64,000 nucleotides of DNA from Nymphaea colorata (Eukaryota; Streptophyta; Magnoliopsida; Nymphaeales; Nymphaeaceae): NCBI RefSeq assembly GCF_008831285.2, contig NC_045144.1, forward strand, positions 25,061,716-25,125,715, read 5' to 3'. Shown here one piece after another: positions 36,105-46,254 of this stretch. Within the stretch, counting starts at the first letter, position 1, and each line of letters begins with the position of its first letter. The translations under genes and the position numbers were made by a program. A model generated the notes under the pieces. That model did not search any database. It saw only the letters and a list, made by a program, of their open reading frames with translations, and was not told where the DNA came from.

Positions 36105-36963
36105 CTAATTTTAAGCATGGAAGCACATGTAATTGTGGTTATAAGCACTAACAGAGCCAGAAATTTTGACTGGTGTGGGCACTAATTTAATATGGTTTAT
36201 GCTTTTAGGGGCACCTATATATATAAACACTAAAGTATATCAAATTGTTAATGTAAAAACAAATAAACTTTGTGAACCTGGCATGGGCAGTTGCCCACGC
36301 CAGTCACCATGTGGGTGCACCACTGATTATAAGTATGTGTGAGACAACATCGAATCAATCATCTCTCAACCCCCATGGCAGCATTTACGGAGTAGCAGCA
36401 GCCGCAGGAGCAGAAGAAGAGATGTAGATGGCTATTAGAGTTGCTGGCACAGAATGGCATGGTGAGGCTGTCCGTTTTCCTTTGACATTAACAGTCAGTC
36501 TAGAACAGTTTTCATGAATCAAACAACTCTTGCATTATTTCCCTTTCTTCTTCTCTGACAAAAAACCAAAATGGAGAGCCATGTTGGCATCTCTTGTCAT
36601 GTCCTTGAACCTGCAGGCCTCCCCTTCCCTTTCCACCACTATTGTTGAAGACCTCCCGTTGTTCTTCATCCTTGTTCCCTCATAAACGAAAGAAGGCTTG
36701 GCATGCAAAGTTCTTTGGTAGGTTAAGGTGGTTATGCCTTCTGTTTGTGTTTGTTGCAGTTAACTACTTGAAATAAATGAAAACAGGCAGCCCCACCATG
36801 CCACTCTGTGCCAGCAGCCATCCAACTCTCTTCTGTTGCTCCTGTTGCTGCAGCTCCTCCCAAGTAAATGTTGCCGCCGAAGTTCATAGATAATCCATTC
36901 AATATTGACTAACACATATCTATAAACACAATTTTAAGTGCTTCCATGCTTATAACCAGATTC
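36105..36963. repeat. Foldback repeat with about 180-bp inverted arms
   Basis: The left arm (36105-36485, interrupted by the MITE at 36146-36325) is the inverted complement of the right arm (36780-36963). Left 'taagcatggaagcac' pairs with right 'gtgcttccatgctta' (36940). Left 'gttgctggcacagaatggcatggtgaggctg' pairs with right 'cagccccaccatgccactctgtgccagcag' (36789). The spacer is about 295 bp. A third copy of the arm stands alone at 44265-44385. The structure fits a MULE- or foldback-type MITE, but no target duplication was found. Confidence 0.75.
36146..36325. mobile_element. Non-autonomous hAT (Tip100-like) MITE, 180 bp
   Basis: The left end is CACTAACAGAGCCAGAAATT and the right end, inverted, is CAGTGGTGCACCCACATG. 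Both are variants of the common plant CAGTGGCGGAGCC terminus. The 8-bp target duplications are GTTATAAG (36138-36145) and ATTATAAG (36326-36333). The related arm at 44265-44385 reads 'ggttacaagtacgtgtg' without the insert, which is an independent empty site. It has no coding capacity. Confidence 0.9.
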
Positions 36964-37258
36964 GTATAATCTAACAGAACTATCTCCATGTCTCTAAAAA
37001 ACAATAGATTGACAAATTGACAAATTGCATAATCTGCTCATGAATGGTACGTGGCTTTACTTTAATGTCCCTTACAAGTGTTAATTTAGAGTTTTTTTCT
37101 TCTATTGCATAAAAAGATGTATTTATGGCATGAGAGATTATCATTATTCTTCTATTCACTTCTTTTCATTCTTTGTAGGCTGTGAAATCTCTTCTAACGA
37201 TTCTTTCCATCTTTTTCACTTGTCAAAGCAGCAGGCTTCATGTGTCTATCAATGGTTA

Positions 37259-37416
37259 GGGCCCTTTTCTGCATTGGTAAGAGCCCTCCGCTAATGTCAA
37301 AGCCATAGCCGTCGGGCATCCATCTTCCTCAAGGCCTTGTCTGTTCATGGATGCCTGATGCATGTCAATTTGACATTGCCGGAGCCCAAGGGCTCTTACT
37401 AATGCAGAAAAAGGCC
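37259..37416. mobile_element. Hairpin MITE of about 160 bp
   Basis: The left arm GGCCCTTTTCTGCATTGGTA (37260) is mirrored by the right arm, which inverted reads GGCCTTTTTCTGCATTAGTA (from 37416). Pairing continues through 'agagccct', 'aatgtcaa' and 'ggcatccat', leaving a loop of about 25 bp around 37335. This gives a stem of roughly 65 bp. Target duplications are ambiguous. The transcript would resemble a MITE-derived small-RNA precursor. Confidence 0.8.
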
Positions 37417-37693
37417 TTGACTGGATTGATGACTTTTGTCTGTTGTTTAGTTTAAAATGGTACAACCAAGCTCAAGGCACCAACATAGCTGGTCAGCCTA
37501 CTGGTATATTGTAACTGTAATCACCCCAAATTTTTCTAAAAGATTATGATGTTTTATCCAAGTGCGAAACTCAAATTTAAGCACAAGATTCAAATCCAAA
37601 ATACAACTCTTAGATCCAAATGAAAACCAAAATATAACTTTTAGATCTAAATTATATCCAAAACCCAAGTTTAGATCCAAATCAAGCATTTAA

Positions 37694-37906
37694 GACCGAT
37701 TTGCCTCTCTTTTTGACCAAAAATCTCCTTTTAGAGTGTGATTTTAGTCTTTTTGGGTAAACAAGACCAATTTGCCCATCTTTTTTACCAAAAACATCCT
37801 TTTAGGGGGTGATTTTAGTCTCTTTGGGTAAACAAGATCGATTTTTCCTTCCTTTTGACCAAAAACCTCCTTTTAGAGGGTGATTTTAGTCTTTTTGAGT
37901 CAAAAA
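37694..37906 (+). repeat. Three 71-bp tandem repeats upstream of the LTR TATA
   Basis: The units start at 37694, 37765 and 37836. Each has 'ga(c/t)c.atttg/t', 'accaaaaa.c.tccttttag' and 'gtgattttagtct.tttggg'. They end about 30 bp before the TATA box, the usual place for U3 enhancer repeats. Confidence 0.9.
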
Positions 37907-37938
37907 ATTTAAATTTTGGGTTTTGTCTCTAAAATCCT

Positions 37939-37947
37939 CTATAAATA
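37939..37947 (+). promoter_or_regulatory. TATA box of LTR copy 2
   Basis: CTATAAATA is followed by C-rich DNA. It sits just downstream of the tandem U3 repeats. Confidence 0.65.
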
Positions 37948-38229
37948 CCCCCCAATATCCCCCCTCTTGGGCAAGATTGGTCCTTGGGAGAAACTCTAGT
38001 GTATTCTCACTTGAAGACTTAGAGTTTCTATTAAGCTCTCTTTATCTCTCTCTTCTACTCTCCATTTTCCTCTCCAACTTGGAGCAAGTTACAACCCTCT
38101 TGGAGGCATCATCTTAGAGCTTCACTCAAAGGGAATCTTCAAGTGAAGGTGTTCATCTTCCTTAGGTCATTTCTCATTAGAGGTATGTAACCATCATCCA
38201 TCTCATTTCTCTTTCATTTTCTCTTCTCA

Positions 38230-39120
38230 TCCTCATCTCCCTATGGCCAAAGGGGATAGCACCCAACCTCTTTCTAGAGACAAGAGGCTATGCTCAAGTG
38301 CACCGGGAGCAATGAGAAGATGAGATGATATTTTATTTTATGATTAAATCATGTTCTTTAATATATTCTTATTGTTGTTGTTCTTTCACTTCATGAATAT
38401 ATTCTTGTTGTTATTTTATTTTTTTAATATAGCCTTGTTCTTGTTATTTTATTTTCTCTCTTCCTCCTCTTCCCATAGCCAAAGAAGATAGCACTCAATG
38501 TTCTTTTAGAGACAAGAGGCTATGCTCAAATCCGTTGGGAGCATGAAAAGATGAGAGGACCTTTTATTTCATGATTGAATCATGTTTCCTCTTTTATTGA
38601 ATATAGCATTGTCTTTCGTTCTTCATTTTCTCATCTTCATCTTCTCATGGCCAAAGGAGATAACATTCAATCGCTTTTTACAGACAAGATGTTATGCTCA
38701 AGTGCATTGGGAGAATGAAAAGATGAGAGAATATTTCATTTTGTGATTGAATCATGCTCTCTTTTATTAAATATAGCATTGTTTTTCTTTCTACATTTTC
38801 TCCTCATTTTCATCTCCCCATGGCTAAAGGAGGTAGCACTCAATCTCTTTTTACAGACAAGAGGTTATGCTCAAGTGCACCGAGAGCATGGAAAAATGAG
38901 ATGATCTTTCATTTTAATCATGTTCTTTATTTTCATGAATACATTCTTGTTGTTCTTTTGCTTCCTCTTATTTTTCTCTATTTCTTATTTCCCCATAGCC
39001 AAAAGAGATAGCTCTCAATCTCTATTTTAGAGTCAAGAGGTTATACTCAAGTGCACCAGGAACATGAGAAGATGAGGTGACATATCATTTCATAGTTACA
39101 TTATGTCCTCCCTCTTAATT
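38230..39120 (+). repeat. Five tandem units (about 175-230 bp) inside the LTR
   Basis: The motif 'ccatggccaaaggagatagcactcaatctc' followed by 'acaagaggctatgctcaagtgcac.gggagcatgaaaagatgag' recurs at about 38241, 38474, 38647, 38820 and 38995 (spacings 233, 173, 173 and 175). It lies in the transcribed part of the LTR, after the putative splice donor. It is absent from the other two LTRs. Confidence 0.85.
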
Positions 39121-42100
39121 GAACCTTGTACTTTTCGTCATCCTCTTTCTTTCTTTCCTTCCTTGAATGTTGTCTATATATTATCCATCCATAGTGGCTT
39201 GGTTTTCTACTTATATGTGAATGTATGGTGGGAATGAGAGTGTGGTTTGGGAACTCTTTACTTTCATATTAATTTTTGAGGTTGGGACTTGTTCTACCCG
39301 GGATAAACCTTCACGAAAATGTACATGTTAATATGCATTTGCATGTTATTTTTCGTTAGTTTCATTCTTAATCATCCCATTAGAAACTCTAACGAGTGTC
39401 TCGTTATGTTGCTTGTTTTCTTCCATACCCAACGGTGGAAGAAATATATCCCTTACAACAAACTAAATAATAACATTTTATGCTTATTTTCCAAAATATT
39501 TTCAAAAGGAACCTTTTAACATGGCCTTAGGGACTTAGCTTAGACTCTTGCATGAGTCCAAGCTCCCTTCCGGCCCACATTAAAGTTGAAGTTGGTAATT
39601 TTAAGTTGTTCCTTGATTTCTAATCTTGTGAAGGTATGGATGTATACACATGTTATATACATCTATGCCAACATGATGACCCCCCATCTTTCTCTCTCTA
39701 TGCTTTCACTTTCCATTTTATAAATTTTCATATGTGCATGAATACGTATGTATATGTGCTCCATTTCCTCTCTTTCAAATATTTATTCCTCTTTTCATGA
39801 CAAATATCTTCTCTTATAAAATGTCTCATACCCATATATACGTATGATACTCTTCTTTTCCTCTACAATCTCTCTTTCTCTTCAAATCAATATATCTTTT
39901 TCTCTTGAGCTTTCATATATGTGTATATGTGATAGTATGTACACATATATGCATGTCTTTTTCTATCTCTCTCTTTATTTTCATAAGAGTGTTTTATCTC
40001 TTGTATTCTTTTTAACATTCTCCTCTCACGAACTTTCTATTTACCAACTTCATTAAGACCACAAACCAAGTAATGACCCAATATTGGAATCATGCTTGAT
40101 GGTCTACAATCCCTATCCCTTTTCAACAACTTTTCCTTCTTATATATAATAATTATAACAACGAAATCTTAGATGTATGTTGTGGTAGGAACGACTTTAG
40201 ATGAATGTTGTGGTAGGAATGTATTACATTCTTTCAATCATATAGGATAAATGCATCTTTCCATTCTCACCCACTTTATTATACTTATGATCACAATTAC
40301 ACCTTCAAAAGAACTTAAGCAAGAAGGGATAGAGCTCTAGCTAGGTGGTAACCGAATTAGAGCAAAATCTCAAACCTACTTAAAGTCTTAAGAGAACAGT
40401 AAAGGGATTTCAAAATGATTTCACAAGCTTTTCACATTATATTTACTAGTTACATTTTTTCTTCAAAACATTTCACATTTTCAAGCAACTCTTCAAGAAC
40501 CTTTTCAAAAGTTTGAAACTTCAAACTTTCAATATTTTCTACACTGCATATAGAATCAAAAAGGTGTTTAAGTTAAAACGAAATGCATCAATGATAAACA
40601 TAGCCCTTGGGTTGATTACCACCGGTAAAGGCACCGGGAATGGTCGATCATCGTACCGACGGGCGAGTCTCATCCTTTCCTTTTTCAAAAAAAAAAACCT
40701 CATTTTTCTGGAGCACTCCAAAACCAGTAAAAATTTTGGAATGCAAACAATAACTAAACTCTTGTGGGTGTTATTCTATGAATAGTTTACAACACATGGG
40801 TTGAAGAGTATACTATAGACTAGTCAGGTATCAAAGTAGCTCTAAACGTTAGGGAAAAGAAGGATGAGAGGGGTCGTCAACCTCACTCAAGTATTGGGAT
40901 TCCTTCCTATTCACCCGAAGTTGAGGGCAGGAAGCTTAAGGTTCTCTTGATCAGCATAAACAGCAAGCAAGCACATCCAAACGAGAAAAGAGGTAAAACA
41001 AGAGTTTCGGGTTGAAAGCTAGCCACTTACTCAATAGATCTAGCACTTCCTTTGGTCTCAATATTAAAAGAGCACCATCCTTATGAAGAAAAGCCCAATG
41101 CTGCAAAAGGTTTCCTGTTTCATGCTCTAGGGCATTGGACTGCTGAGCATCCAAAGAGAGAAAGAGTCCCTGGTCAATGGTGAGTGGAGAAAGAGTTTTG
41201 GGAAAATGAAGGAAAATGGGATGCTCCGTTTTGAGGGTGGAATAACGCCTCATTTTTCACTGGTACAGATATTCTCTGACAACACGAACCCTTCTAGCAA
41301 ACACTTACTATGGCACATCTTTTTTTTTTTTTTTTTGGTAGAACACTTTTAAAAAAGTTCTCGAATCAGCAAATTCACTTGCACAGTGTAGGTAATGAAT
41401 CTAATTATTCAGCATGATGAATTGGATCCACAATCTCTGACAAATTCATCGCCACCTTCATCATGGATGCCACGGGGTTGATTTCGATGACTATATTCAA
41501 GTTCATACTGCTCTTCAAGATAAGAAAATGTTGGAGATCTCAATTTGCAAAATCGCATTATGACTGCTCGCAATATTCATCCTCAATGGGAACAGAAGAT
41601 ATCACATCTTTCCAACAAATTGAAACAAATTTTGAAATTAAGACTTTTGCAAAATCTTCTATGGTACCATTTTGCAGAAAAAGGAAGGTATAGATTTGAA
41701 ACTGAAAAAGAGGAGAAACTAATGATAAATTAGAACCAATTGAAGCTCTTCCAACTCTTTTGAATTTTCATGAATATGCAAATTCTTTAGCAAAATGTAG
41801 AAACAATATATATAAGTTCTTTGCTAAATCTTTTTCTACCACCAATTTTAGTGAGTAAAATTATTGTACAGCCTTCATTTTGGATGTCCTGGCTTGACTT
41901 GGGAAAGCATGTTAAGTTTATGTAGTCATCATAGATAGAAGATAATGATGGAGATATCCGTTGATAAAATCTTGTTACAACAAGTAAAGAAATATCACAT
42001 CCTTTGAATGAGCTTAAATAGATCTCCCAATATGGTAATAGAAGCTTTTGTAATATGAAAATGCCAAGAACTGAAAGCTCATTTTCCAGGAATAGAAAGG

Positions 42101-42567
42101 TGTAAATTTGAAGACGAGACAAGAAGGAAACTAATGATAATGATGGAAGAGTACTAGATGCTCTTTCCACTATAGTGAAAATCGTGAAACCTGTAAATTT
42201 ATTAGCAAATCATAGAAATAGTGTATATAAATGTGATGCCTAGACATACACAACGCATTATCTCTCACCTTATATCTCTAGTTGCCAACCATTTCTTTGT
42301 TGCTCCAAAATCATTAGTGAAAGGGAACGTGGGACAGGTTCTAGGAATTGTATGTTTGCCACGGCAAAAACTAGTGGATTTAAAAAAGTTTCTCCATTTC
42401 AAATTTTTGTTTCCATATTAACACTGTTCAGAGCAACGTTTTACTTGCAAAGGAGATCATTCAACTCTGTCATCGCATTGTGCCAGTGACCTCATCATGA
42501 AAACAATGTCACTGTATGCTGGGTTTTTTGACAACTACTCAATGCGTGCGCATCTGGTGTTCTTTGT

Positions 42568-43309
42568 TCATCCTCTTTATTCCTCCTTATGTAACACTGA
42601 ATCGGCTCGCTCTTCGGCCCATGCTCCCATACCAAAACAAAAATGATACTAAAAATTTGTTTACCAAATCCAAAGCAAGACAAACAAAAAATGAACAAAC
42701 AACTAAAAAAATCCACCATCATCTCGTGCGTACGCCCAAACCAAGAGATATTAACAAAAAAGACGAGATAGATTTTAAGGAAAATGAGAATTGAAAAAGA
42801 AAACCTGTTTGAGAGAGAGGGGAAAGGTGAGCTTGGCACAGAACTCGGTGCAGATATGACCTCCTTGTACATCTGATGCTTGGACCAACAAACGGCGGTG
42901 CAAGCGATGACGTGTTTGCTGGCCAGCCAACGTATAATGGTGGTGGTGGCCGGCCCGCAAGCATGTTGTCGCCTGCACCACCGTTTGCCACTCCTGACAT
43001 TAGATGAGCAAGGAGGTTGTCTCTTCACCCTAGTTCTGTGCCAAGCTCACCTTCCCCCTCTCCCTCAAATAGGTTCTTTTCTCTCCTTCTCATTTTTCTT
43101 ACAATCTATCTCAACTTTTTTGTTAATATCTCATTGTTTAAGTGTGTGCATAAGGTGAAGGTGGAATTTTTTTTAGTTATTTGTTCAATTTTTATTTGTT
43201 TTGCTTTTGATTTAGTCAAAATTTTTAATCTCATTTTTGTTTTGGGGATATGGCAGCTTGGGCCGAGGAGCGGGCCTATTCAGTGCTACATAAAGAGGAA
43301 TAAAGATGA
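42568..43309. repeat. Long imperfect palindrome (hairpin), copy C
   Basis: A 742-bp near-palindrome centred near 42938. Left 'tttattcctccttatgtaacactgaat' (42575) pairs with right 'attcagtgctacataaagaggaataaa' (43278). Left 'gagagaggggaaaggtgagcttggcacagaac' (42812) pairs with right 'gttctgtgccaagctcaccttccccctctc' (43033). Left 'aacggcggtgcaagcgatgacgtg' pairs with right 'tgttgtcgcctgcaccaccgtt'. It is the best preserved of the three. Each arm contains short frames that mirror each other on opposite strands, as expected for a palindrome. Confidence 0.9.
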
Positions 43310-43367
43310 CTTATTATTAATAATATCATTTTGAACTTGAAAAGACGCATGAGGTTACTAGCCCATT

Positions 43368-43562
43368 TTGGAGGGCCTCCCAAAGGAAAACTGGTTTGTC
43401 TTCATTGCATCTCATGGGAAAATGCCAACAATGGATCGACTGCAAAAGGGAGGGTGGGTGATTGCAAGCGGCTGCTTTATTTGTAGCATACAAGAGGAAA
43501 TAATTTTGAATCACTCGTTTTTTAAGTGCAAACTTGCTATCATAGTCAGGAAGCATGGCTAA
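43368..43562 (+). pseudogene. LINE zinc-binding (zf-RVT) domain fragment
   Basis: It encodes WFVFIASHGKMPTMDRLQKG and then ASGCFICSIQEEIILNHSFF with KCKLAIIVRKHG. The pattern 'F.W....G...T.DRL...G....C..C....E...H.FF.C......W' is the zinc-binding domain at the C terminus of plant L1 reverse transcriptase polyproteins. The open stretch is about 65 codons, without adjoining RT, so it is a fragment inside the dispersed repeat. In copy A the region just upstream of the equivalent place decodes as a degraded 'GEGK..F..D..SD' segment. Confidence 0.7.
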
Positions 43563-44095
43563 ATTTCATAGAAAATGTTCCCTTCGCTCTAACTTTATAC
43601 GAGAATTAAAGATGTGGTTCTCGCAGTGGCATAAAAGAAAATGGCTAATATGATCACCTTTACTTGATGTCTTTGATTAACACAAATATTATTTTGGGCA
43701 TAACTAGCTTTAGTTAAGCCTTCTACATATATTTTAGCAAAGGTTGCCCACTTAGTAATGAGATAAGTTCTCAGGGGGATATCTGAAAGAAGCTTCGCAA
43801 ACCCTAGGGTTTCTTGGCCTTGGCCGTGTCTAAGTGATGTCTGAGCTCTACCAGAAAACCATTGCAGCAAAATCATGGGCAGAGACTTATATAACTCGTT
43901 TTGTAATGGAGAATTGAGTTTGAGGTGCGAAGATAAAATCAGCCTACGGTTGAATGCTGTGTCAGGCCAAATCTTTGGCCATCTTTCTACCATAGCAGAT
44001 GGTTTAAAAAAGTGGGACAATTCCCTTTGCTTTTGTTTAAGGCCACGTTTGTTTTTCTGAAGTATAACAAACTAAGAATTTAGAAACCGTGGAGA

Positions 44096-44801
44096 GGGAG
44101 CTGGCGGGGGCATTGGCCCCTCCTTCAGAAAAAAAAATACGTGTGATTTTTTTTTAACATATATTTTATCCAAAACAAGAATTTTAAAAAATTATATTTG
44201 GACGCTTTTGAAAAACTTTAAACTATAATTCTTCTTGATGAAAAATTATTAACTCCTACCCTAATTATGGTTACAAGTACGTGTGCGACAACATCAAGTT
44301 GATTATCTTTCAACTCCCATGGCGGCATTTATGTGGGAGCAAAAGAAGAGAGCTGGATGGCTGGCACAGAATGGCATGATGGGACTCTATATCAGGATCA
44401 ATTTTGTCTATAATATTTTTTGGCACAAAATTAGCCGGTCTAATATTTGTCTTGTGGTCTGATCTCAATCTCTCTCTCTGGCGTTATGTTTATTTTTTTT
44501 TTCTATGATCCTATTCCTTTTAAATTTTGTTTTAAAAAAAAATTCACCATTCTTTTTTATATTTTTATTTCATTTCTTATTTTTATTAACTTTATTTAGT
44601 TTGTTTTGTTTCTTTTTGCTGATACTGCAAACAAGTAGCTGAAGGTCTAGAAATCTTTTTCACATAATTCAAGAGACCTACAGTGGGGAAAATTTCACCG
44701 GCCTAGGTTTTTTAAATGCACAAAATCCACGTGAGTGTCATGACATCAATAAAAATGTCAAAAATTTACTGACAGATTTTCGCATTAGTAAAAGAACACA
44801 T
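44096..44801. other. Non-coding stretch with a foldback-arm relic
   Basis: The block 44265-44385 is a single arm of the foldback repeat seen at 36105-36963, and it carries the unoccupied MITE site. The rest is AT-rich DNA with no protein. Confidence 0.6.
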
Positions 44802-44991
44802 TGCTAACACCCCAAATTTTTTCACATCAAAATTGAAGCAATGTGAAAATTTCTCAAAAGAATTGTGAAATTTTGCAATTTCAAAGTCAATTTCAAACCT
44901 AAACGTAATTTGGATTCGAATTATGAATTTAACTTGTGACACAAATCCCAATGCAGGATTACGAGTTCAAACTATGTCCAAATTAGGAATT

Positions 44992-45111
44992 GAAATCCAA
45001 ATCCAATTACAAATGTCATTTGAAATCCAAATCCAATTACAAATGTCATTTGAAATCCAAACCCAATTGCAAATGTCATTTGAAATCCAAATCCAATTGC
45101 AAAATTCAAAT
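44992..45111 (+). repeat. Four 30-bp tandem repeats in U3
   Basis: The unit is 'gaaatccaaatccaatta' followed by 'caaatgtcattt'. Starts are at 44992, 45022, 45052 and 45082, with the last unit partial and diverging. Because 30 is a multiple of three, the tract is open and would encode a repeated FEIQIQLQMS, but it lies upstream of the LTR TATA and is not a gene. Confidence 0.9.
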
Positions 45112-46246
45112 TTTGACTTAGATCCAAGAATTGGATCTAATTCGGTCTAGAATGCTATGTGGGACCCACGTTTGGGCCCCACCTAGCCCGTGTGGTCAAG
45201 AGCCCCCCCCCCAGGGTTACACCCCCCATTTAAAAAAATAAATAAACAAATAAATGTTTTTTTCCAATTAAATGAAAAAATCATTTTTTAAGAGAAATGA
45301 ATGATATCATAACTAAAAACCTAGGAAAAGAGAAACATTTATGCATCTCTCTTTTCTTTAACTATGTCCTCTTTAAAGAGTTTTCAATCTTAGAAAAGCA
45401 ATAACTAGGCTGATCAAACCTACTTAATTCAAGTATGTTCAACCCTAGTGTACCCAAATCTTAGCTAAGCTCAGTCAACATGAGCTCAGCTTGGCCAAAA
45501 AGTAGGTCTGTCTCACGATCCAATTAATTGATGAAAATAGACTTTGACCTAACCAAACCTACTTTGACTAAACTTAGTCAAAGTACAATTTAGCTCAACT
45601 AAGAGCTTTCTTAGCTCAAATTTATCAAATTACCTCAAACAAAGTCAAACTACTCACAAATGAGCTTTGACTTTCATCAATTGGTCAAAATTTAACAATC
45701 TGGACAATTTTGCCCTTTTATGGTCAAATTGAACTTACAGATCCCAAATTGGTTTATGAAAGGCAAATAAACATTTAGATTTGTCAAATGCATAAATAAA
45801 ATACCAAATTAAAATTTAATTTTTCAAACAAAAGTTTGATTCAGTTGAAATCCGTCTTCAATCAAACTATAGACGAAAATACCCTTTTCGAGCTAAATTT
45901 GACAGAATTTTCAAATTTTATTCAAATTTAAATTGGATTATCATAATTCAATGGCATTTGAAGCTTAAAAACTAAGTTTTAACATAACAAACAAGATTTC
46001 AAACAAAAAAATAAATAAATAGCAGAAAATAAGGCAAAACCCTGTGCAAGTGCATTTTCATCCAAAATTTTAGTCAAAGTTGGTCAGCTAGGTCTGAACC
46101 AAGGTTGACCACACCTAGCTCGTGCAAATGGCTAAGAATGATTAAATAGAGTCATTAAAACTCATTTAATTCATTTTTCATCTCCCTAAACCTTGATTAA
46201 TCTTTCAAGGCAAATTAAAGGAGGCAGTTGAACCCACCTCCTCCTC

Positions 46247-46254
46247 TATATAAA
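46247..46254 (+). promoter_or_regulatory. TATA box of LTR copy 3
   Basis: TATATAAA, with the same box at 50145-50152 in the repeated copy. Confidence 0.6.

Larger units (their letters stand above)
26616..36711 (+). repeat. Large segmental duplication, copy 1 (about 10.1 kb)
   Basis: It is collinear and nearly identical by eye with 53888-64000, at a spacing of 27.24-27.29 kb. It includes the B3 segment, hAT end, LINE remnant, non-coding DNA and the small hAT MITE. Differences are scattered substitutions and short indels, such as a shorter (CT)n at 34327, a missing block inside the LINE near 28826 and a single copy of a 24-bp unit at about 35485. Copy 2 is cut by the window end, so the right boundary is not known. 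Confidence 0.95.
37516..40749 (+). mobile_element. Solo LTR of the long-LTR family, copy 2 (3.23 kb)
   Basis: It starts TGTAATCACCCCAAATTTTT and ends GGAATGCAAACA. It is flanked by gtaac (37511-37515) and ataac (40750-40754), a 4-of-5 target duplication, so it is probably a solo LTR left by recombination. TATA is at 37939-37947. A donor-like AG|GTATGTAA follows at 38183, leaving a leader of about 210 nt. Three 71-bp tandem units lie upstream of TATA, and five longer tandem units lie downstream. It aligns inverted to 8408-10438. The family is inferred to be Ty3/Gypsy from its ends; no pol was seen. Confidence 0.8.
40965..44095. repeat. Dispersed palindrome-bearing repeat, copy C
   Basis: The most complete copy. 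It aligns with A from 'catccaaacgagaaaa' (40975) to 'aacaaactaagaattt.gaaaccgtgga' (44066). On the minus strand 41253-40951 it holds a 100-codon frame with LTIDQGLFLSLDAQQSNALE then LLQHWAFLHKDGALLILRPK. Related but broken sequence exists in copy A (around 11230-10960). I do not recognise the protein. Confidence 0.75.

Noticed and set aside
42495-43334. Several overlapping frames of 68-177 codons on both strands
   Set aside because: They mirror one another because they lie on the two arms of the palindrome, and no protein family is recognisable.
44992-45111. Regular 30-bp repeats resembling a CRISPR array
   Set aside because: The units are head-to-tail with no spacers, inside the U3 of a plant LTR, in nuclear DNA.
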